Shown here: piece after piece, positions 60,129-64,000 of the stretch
How the letters are laid out: each line of letters begins with the position of its first letter
How positions within the stretch are numbered: position 1 is the stretch's first letter
Source of the DNA: Pseudomonas viridiflava
GTDB lineage: Bacteria > Pseudomonadota > Gammaproteobacteria > Pseudomonadales > Pseudomonadaceae
NCBI RefSeq assembly: GCF_900602065.1
Contig: NZ_UWFN01000200.1
Coordinates: 124,001 to 188,000 of the forward strand
DNA: 64,000 nucleotides
Reading direction: 5' to 3'
Position numbers and translations under genes: made by a program
Notes under the pieces: generated by a model
Databases searched by the model: none
Told to the model about the DNA's origin: nothing
The model's input: only the letters and a program-made list of their open reading frames with translations

Positions 60129-60241
60129 AAAAAAAAGACCCGGAAAAAATCCGGGTCAAAAACCGTGATTAGCCTGATGAGGAGATAATCCAGAAGCCGA
60201 CCTAAGACTTCTGAGTTATCCAACTGACCTTGCGGCCAGTT
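60129..60241 (-). ncRNA. prrF: PrrF-type iron-responsive small RNA
   Basis: An sRNA of about 113 nt. It begins near 60241 (AACTGGCCGCAAGGTCAGTT, a 5' hairpin), contains the PrrF core ATCTCCTCATCAGGCTAATC, complementary to sodB-type mRNAs, at about 60163-60190, and ends in a hairpin GACCCGG-n7-CCGGGTC followed by eight U residues. Upstream are -35 TTGACT (60271-60276), a 17-base spacer and -10 ATTATT (60248-60253), overlapped by a strong Fur box. PrrF RNAs are made in low iron and, with Hfq, repress iron-using proteins such as SodB and TCA enzymes. Only one copy is in this window. Confidence 0.88.
60136..60158 (-). terminator. Intrinsic terminator of the sRNA
   Basis: GACCCGG and CCGGGTC (60137-60143 and 60151-60157) pair around a 7-base loop; on the minus strand eight T follow, at 60136 downward. 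A-runs on both sides would allow bidirectional action. Confidence 0.85.
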
Positions 60242-60248
60242 GCTTGCA

Positions 60249-60267
60249 ATAATAATCATTATCATTT
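60249..60267 (-). promoter_or_regulatory. Fur box of prrF
   Basis: ATAATAATCATTATCATTT (plus strand) matches the Fur consensus GATAATGATAATCATTATC well. It overlaps the spacer and -10 element of the sRNA promoter, so iron-loaded Fur would block transcription. Confidence 0.85.
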
Positions 60268-60326
60268 GCAAGTCAAACCTTTTTATCGCCCCGATTTAAA
60301 AAATTTCAGATGCCGCCTGACAATCC

Positions 60327-60794
60327 TCAGTCCAGCGGCAGCTCTGTCGTGCGCTTCACTTCGCTCATGGCGATGTTGGAGTGGGCTTCCTGAACGTGTG
60401 GCTGCTGCAGCAAATGGTCACGCAGGAAGCGCTCATAGCTGGTGATGTCCTGAGCGACCACCTTGAGCAGGAAATCCATATCGCCCGCCATCGTGTAGCA
60501 CTCCAGCACTTCAGGGTAGCCGGTGATTGCCTCTTCGAATTCGGCCAGGAAGCGTCGGCCGTGGCCCGATAACTTTACGTCAACAAAAACGGTAGTGGTC
60601 AGTCCGAGCTTTTGCGGGTTGAGCAGGGCGACTTTGCGCTCGATAAAGCCTTCTTCCTGAAGCCGGTTGATGCGCCGCCAGCATGGCGATTGTGACAACT
60701 CGACGCGTTCAGCGATTTCGGCCGCCGAGAGGTCGGCGTTGTGCTGCAGCAGGCGCAGGATCCTGCGGTCGATGGGGCTTAATTTGTTCTGCAT
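60327..60794 (-). CDS. Lrp/AsnC-family transcriptional regulator
   Basis: A 155-residue Lrp/AsnC protein. The N-terminal HTH is SPIDRRILRLLQHNADLSAA then EIAERVELSQSPCWRRINRL. The C-terminal RAM domain has ECYTMAGDMDFLLKVVAQDI. It is divergent from the indolepyruvate ferredoxin oxidoreductase gene, so it likely responds to an amino acid and controls that gene, as for other Lrp regulators of amino acid degradation. Confidence 0.9.
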   Translation of the reverse strand: MQNKLSPIDRRILRLLQHNADLSAAEIAERVELSQSPCWRRINRLQEEGFIERKVALLNPQKLGLTTTVFVDVKLSGHGRRFLAEFEEAITGYPEVLECYTMAGDMDFLLKVVAQDITSYERFLRDHLLQQPHVQEAHSNIAMSEVKRTTELPLD

Positions 60795-60999
60795 GAATTG
60801 ACCCTTTTTTTTATTTTTATCGAAACGAACATGCAGAAGTTCAGCAGATAAACGGCAAATTAGAAAGAAAAAGCCTCTTTGCTACAGGCAGTATTTTGCT
60901 TGTGAATGCTGAGCCGAAGCCGCTCAGCATGCAGGGCGCCCGCATGGCGACCCGGATTAGCCGCCATAAACTGCTCATAAAAATAAAAGGAGCACCTGA

Positions 61000-63900
61000 A
61001 TGTCTTTGGCTGATATTCGTCTGGACGATAAATACCGGCTCGCGACCGGCAATCTGTATCTGACCGGCACCCAGGCGTTGACCCGTCTGCCCATGTTGCA
61101 AAAACAGCGTGATGAGGCCCGAGGGCTGAACACGGCCGGTTTCATTTCCGGTTATCGCGGCTCGCCATTGGGCAATCTCGACAAAAGCCTGTGGGACGCC
61201 AAGGATTACCTCAAACAGAACGCCATCCACTTTCAGCCGGGCGTCAACGAAGAGTTGGCGGCGACAGCGGTGTGGGGCAGCCAGCAAGTGAATCTGTTTC
61301 CCGAAGGCAAATACGACGGCGTGTTTGCGCTCTGGTACGGCAAAGGCCCCGGTGTCGATCGTTGCGGCGATGTGTTCAAGCACGCAAACTCGGCCGGTGT
61401 CGCTGCCAATGGCGGTGTACTGGTATTGGCCGGTGACGACCATGGCTGCAAATCGTCGACCATCGCCCACCAGAGTGAACATGCGTTCATTGCCTCAATG
61501 ATTCCGGTGCTTAACCCCAGCAACGTTCAGGAAATCCTTGATTACGGCATTATTGGCTGGGAGTTGTCACGCTACAGCGGGTGCTGGGTGGCGATGAAAA
61601 CCATTGCCGAGAACGTCGACTCTTCCGCTGTTGTCGAGGTCGATCCGCTGCGTGTGACCACGCAGATTCCAGAGGACTTCGAGATCCCCGAAGGCGGCCT
61701 GCACATTCGCTGGCCGGATCCGCCGCTGGCCCAGGAAGCACGGCTCAACACCTACAAAATCTATGCCGCACGCGCGTTTGCGAGAGCGAACCAACTCAAC
61801 AAGGTGGTCCTTGATTCACCACAACCGCGGCTGGGCATCGTCACCACCGGTAAATCCTATCTGGATGTGCGTCAGGCCCTGGAAGAGCTGGGCATTGACG
61901 AAGCGCTGTGCGCTCAAGTGGGTATTCGCGTGCTGAAGGTCGGCATGAGCTGGCCTCTGGAGCCGGTTTCAGTGCATGGTTTCGCCGAAGGTCTCGACGA
62001 AATCCTGGTGGTCGAAGAAAAACGCAGTGTGATCGAAGATCAGTTAACCGGTCAGCTTTACAACTGGCCGGTGGAGCGGCGTCCTGTGGTGGTCGGTGAG
62101 TTCGACGAACAGGGCGAGTCGTTGCTGCCCAACCTCAGTGAGCTGACGCCAGCGATGATTGCCCGTGTCATTGCCAAACGCCTTGCGCCGTTCTACAGCA
62201 GCCCGCAAATCGAGGCGCGCTTGCAGTTTCTGGCAGACAAGGAGCAAGCGCTGCAAGCGCCATTGTTCAACACTCAGCGGACCCCTCACTTCTGTTCTGG
62301 CTGCCCGCACAACACCTCAACCCGCGTTCCTGAAGGCAGTCGCGCGCTGGCGGGTATTGGCTGCCATTACATGACCATCTGGATGGATCGGGCCACGGAA
62401 ACCTTCACCCAAATGGGCGGCGAGGGCGTCACCTGGATTGGTCAGGCACCTTTTACCAATACCCCCCATGTGTTCCAGAACCTCGGCGACGGTACTTATT
62501 TCCACTCGGGTCACCTGGCGCTCCGCGCTGCTGTGGCATCCGGGGTCAATATTACCTACAAGATTCTCTACAACGATGCGGTAGCCATGACAGGCGGTCA
62601 GCCCATCGACGGCGTATTGCGCGTCGACCAGCTCAGCCGTCAGGTTTTCAACGAAGGCGTGCAGCGTATCGCTCTGGTGTCGGATGAGCCCGATAAGTAC
62701 CCAAGCCGGGATGGCTTTGCACCGATCACCAGCTTTCATCATCGACGGGACCTGGACAGCGTGCAGCGCGAGTTGCGGGAGTTCAAAGGCGTCTCGGTGA
62801 TCATTTATGACCAGACCTGCGCAACGGAGAAGCGTCGCCGGCGTAAACGCGGCACTATGAAAGACTTGGAAAAACGGGCGCTGATCAATGCGTCCGTGTG
62901 TGAAGGGTGTGGCGACTGCGGGGTCAAGTCAGGCTGTCTTTCCGTGTTGCCCAAAGAAACCGCTCAAGGCCGCAAGCGCGAGATCGATCAGAACGCCTGC
63001 AACAAGGACTTCAGTTGCGTCGAAGGTTTCTGCCCGAGCTTTGTCACCGTACATGGCGGCAAACTGCGCAAGCCTGAGCCGCCGACGCAGGTCCAGCGCT
63101 TTGTGACCTTGCCGGAGCCGCACCTGCAGAGTCTGGACAAACCCTTCAACATCCTGCTGTCTGGTGTCGGTGGTACGGGGGTGACGACTGTCGGGGCAAT
63201 GCTGGGCTTCGCCGCAAACCTGGAGGGCAAAGGCTGCAGCGTGCTGGATCAGGCCGGTCTTGCGCAGAAATTCGGCCCCGTGGTCAGCCATATACGCATC
63301 GCGGCGCGTCAGGACGCATTGTTTGCGGTGCGCATTCCGGCGGGGGAAGCCAACCTGCTATTGGGTTGCGATCTACTGGTGGCGGCAGGCCCGGATGCCA
63401 TCGCCAAACTCAACTCAACCTTTTCTCACGCGGTGGTTAATAGCCAACAGACGCCGACAGCTGAGTTCACCCGTAACCCGGATGCCGTGTTCCCCGGTGA
63501 AGCGATGAAGCAGACCATCCGTGATGCGGTTGGCGCGGAAAAAACTCACTTTGTCGAGGCCACAGACCTGGCGATTCGCCTGCTTGGGGATACCATTGCC
63601 AGCAACCTGTTCATGTTGGGCTACGCCTTCCAGCTGGGTTTCATCCCGTTAAGCTCGGCGGCGATCGAAAAAGCCATCGAACTCAATGGCGTGGCGGTGA
63701 CACTCAATCAGCAAGCGTTCCTCTGGGGGCGGCGTGCGGCGCATGATCTGGGCGCGGTGCAAGCGATTGCTTACCCTCAAGAGCTGATCATTGAAGAGCC
63801 TCAGCCTGTTGACCTTGCGCAGCGCATCAAAGCCAACGTTGTGGCGCTGACCGAGTACCAGAATGCTGCTTATGCCGAACGTTATAGTCGTCTAGTCGAA

Positions 63901-64000
63901 AACGTGCGCCAGACCGAAGCGCGTTTGTTCCCGGGGCAATTGGCGGTGCTGACTGAAGCTGTCGCCTTCAGTCTGTTCAAGGTGCTGGCGTACAAGGATG
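61000..64000 (+). CDS. Fused indolepyruvate ferredoxin oxidoreductase (3' partial)
   Basis: The first 1000 codons of a fused 2-oxoacid:ferredoxin oxidoreductase; the frame stays open to the right edge, and about 150 more residues are expected in the family. ATG 61000 follows AAAGGAG. The N-terminal pyrimidine-binding part has GFISGYRGSPLGNLDKSLWD, the thiamine-diphosphate-binding region GIGCHYMTIWMDRATETFTQ and GDGTYFHSGHLALRAAVASG, a 4Fe-4S-type cysteine cluster CEGCGDCGVKSGCLSV, and a gamma-type domain starting LLSGVGGTGVTTVGAMLGFA. It decarboxylates arylpyruvates or other 2-oxo acids to acyl-CoA. The divergent Lrp regulator fits an amino acid catabolism role. Confidence 0.9.
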   Translation, partial: MSLADIRLDDKYRLATGNLYLTGTQALTRLPMLQKQRDEARGLNTAGFISGYRGSPLGNLDKSLWDAKDYLKQNAIHFQPGVNEELAATAVWGSQQVNLFPEGKYDGVFALWYGKGPGVDRCGDVFKHANSAGVAANGGVLVLAGDDHGCKSSTIAHQSEHAFIASMIPVLNPSNVQEILDYGIIGWELSRYSGCWVAMKTIAENVDSSAVVEVDPLRVTTQIPEDFEIPEGGLHIRWPDPPLAQEARLNTYKIYAARAFARANQLNKVVLDSPQPRLGIVTTGKSYLDVRQALEELGIDEALCAQVGIRVLKVGMSWPLEPVSVHGFAEGLDEILVVEEKRSVIEDQLTGQLYNWPVERRPVVVGEFDEQGESLLPNLSELTPAMIARVIAKRLAPFYSSPQIEARLQFLADKEQALQAPLFNTQRTPHFCSGCPHNTSTRVPEGSRALAGIGCHYMTIWMDRATETFTQMGGEGVTWIGQAPFTNTPHVFQNLGDGTYFHSGHLALRAAVASGVNITYKILYNDAVAMTGGQPIDGVLRVDQLSRQVFNEGVQRIALVSDEPDKYPSRDGFAPITSFHHRRDLDSVQRELREFKGVSVIIYDQTCATEKRRRRKRGTMKDLEKRALINASVCEGCGDCGVKSGCLSVLPKETAQGRKREIDQNACNKDFSCVEGFCPSFVTVHGGKLRKPEPPTQVQRFVTLPEPHLQSLDKPFNILLSGVGGTGVTTVGAMLGFAANLEGKGCSVLDQAGLAQKFGPVVSHIRIAARQDALFAVRIPAGEANLLLGCDLLVAAGPDAIAKLNSTFSHAVVNSQQTPTAEFTRNPDAVFPGEAMKQTIRDAVGAEKTHFVEATDLAIRLLGDTIASNLFMLGYAFQLGFIPLSSAAIEKAIELNGVAVTLNQQAFLWGRRAAHDLGAVQAIAYPQELIIEEPQPVDLAQRIKANVVALTEYQNAAYAERYSRLVENVRQTEARLFPGQLAVLTEAVAFSLFKVLAYKD

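Larger units (their letters stand above)
59836..60326. other. Intergenic region carrying the Fur-controlled prrF sRNA
   Basis: About 490 bases. It contains a weak Fur-like site (59933-59951), a small hairpin GCGTCATCCTGACGC (59901-59915), the PrrF sRNA on the minus strand with its terminator, and a strong Fur box. Reading frames within it are not credible as genes. Confidence 0.8.

Noticed and set aside
60071..60271. Short minus-strand reading frame (66 codons) across the sRNA
   Set aside because: The stretch carries an sRNA promoter, PrrF core and terminator; the frame includes the terminator hairpin, so coding is unlikely.

Overview
The window looks like a chromosomal segment of a Pseudomonas species, probably from the fluorescens/syringae/putida side of the genus rather than P. 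aeruginosa. Support: many Pseudomonas-type REP/REPIN inverted repeats (arms around GGAGCTGCCGAAGGCTGCGA, plus GCTTGCCCGCGAT and GAATTCATTCGCGAAG families), a Fur-controlled PrrF small RNA with its core sequence, high-GC coding DNA, and typical gene neighbourhoods (araFGH, pqi, fecIR, indolepyruvate oxidoreductase with an Lrp regulator). No rRNA, tRNA, CRISPR, prophage or insertion sequence was seen.

Layout. 1-10.5 kb: a plus-strand catabolic locus with two tandem amino-acid binding proteins, an FAD D-2-hydroxyacid dehydrogenase, an aminotransferase, two permeases and an ATPase, followed by a cysteine-dioxygenase-like cupin and a 921-residue fusion of four rhodanese domains to a cystathionine beta-lyase-like enzyme. 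It reads as an uptake and degradation route for a sulfur-containing amino acid (inference). 10.5-13.4 kb: a zinc ABC operon (AztABC-like) behind a Zur-box-like palindrome, led by an unlisted 43-residue membrane peptide. 13.5-20.7 kb: sugar module: periplasmic mutarotase, GntR/FCD regulator, SMP-30 lactonase and AraFGH. 20.9-22.4 kb: Fur-box-preceded FecI/FecR pair with no receptor gene beside it.

22.4-32.4 kb: LacI-type regulator, perfect palindromic operator, a complete dipeptide-type ABC transporter, an amidase and an M20-type carbamoylase-like hydrolase, together a peptide/amide scavenging unit. 32.5-37 kb: XRE regulator and the pqiA-pqiA-pqiB-pqiC lipid-transport operon (minus strand). 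37-43.9 kb: an EAL phosphodiesterase with a degenerate GGDEF domain, a protealysin-like M4 protease with its emfourin-type inhibitor, and several small envelope or unknown proteins. 43.9-48 kb: AraC regulator, SDR, thiolase and enoyl-CoA hydratase (acyl-CoA degradation).

48-64 kb: an orphan, highly divergent VgrG-like protein, a YebC-family protein, a leucine-rich-repeat/protein-kinase fusion, TetR plus MFS efflux pair, an ECF sigma/anti-sigma pair divergent from a periplasmic catalase-type peroxidase with cytochrome b561, an M14 carboxypeptidase, a FecI-region-4/FecR-N-terminus hybrid ORF, the PrrF sRNA, an Lrp regulator, and the first 1000 codons of a fused indolepyruvate ferredoxin oxidoreductase that runs off the right edge. 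Many operons show 4-base ATGA overlaps, so translational coupling is common here. REP elements sit between genes and in three places inside apparent operons.
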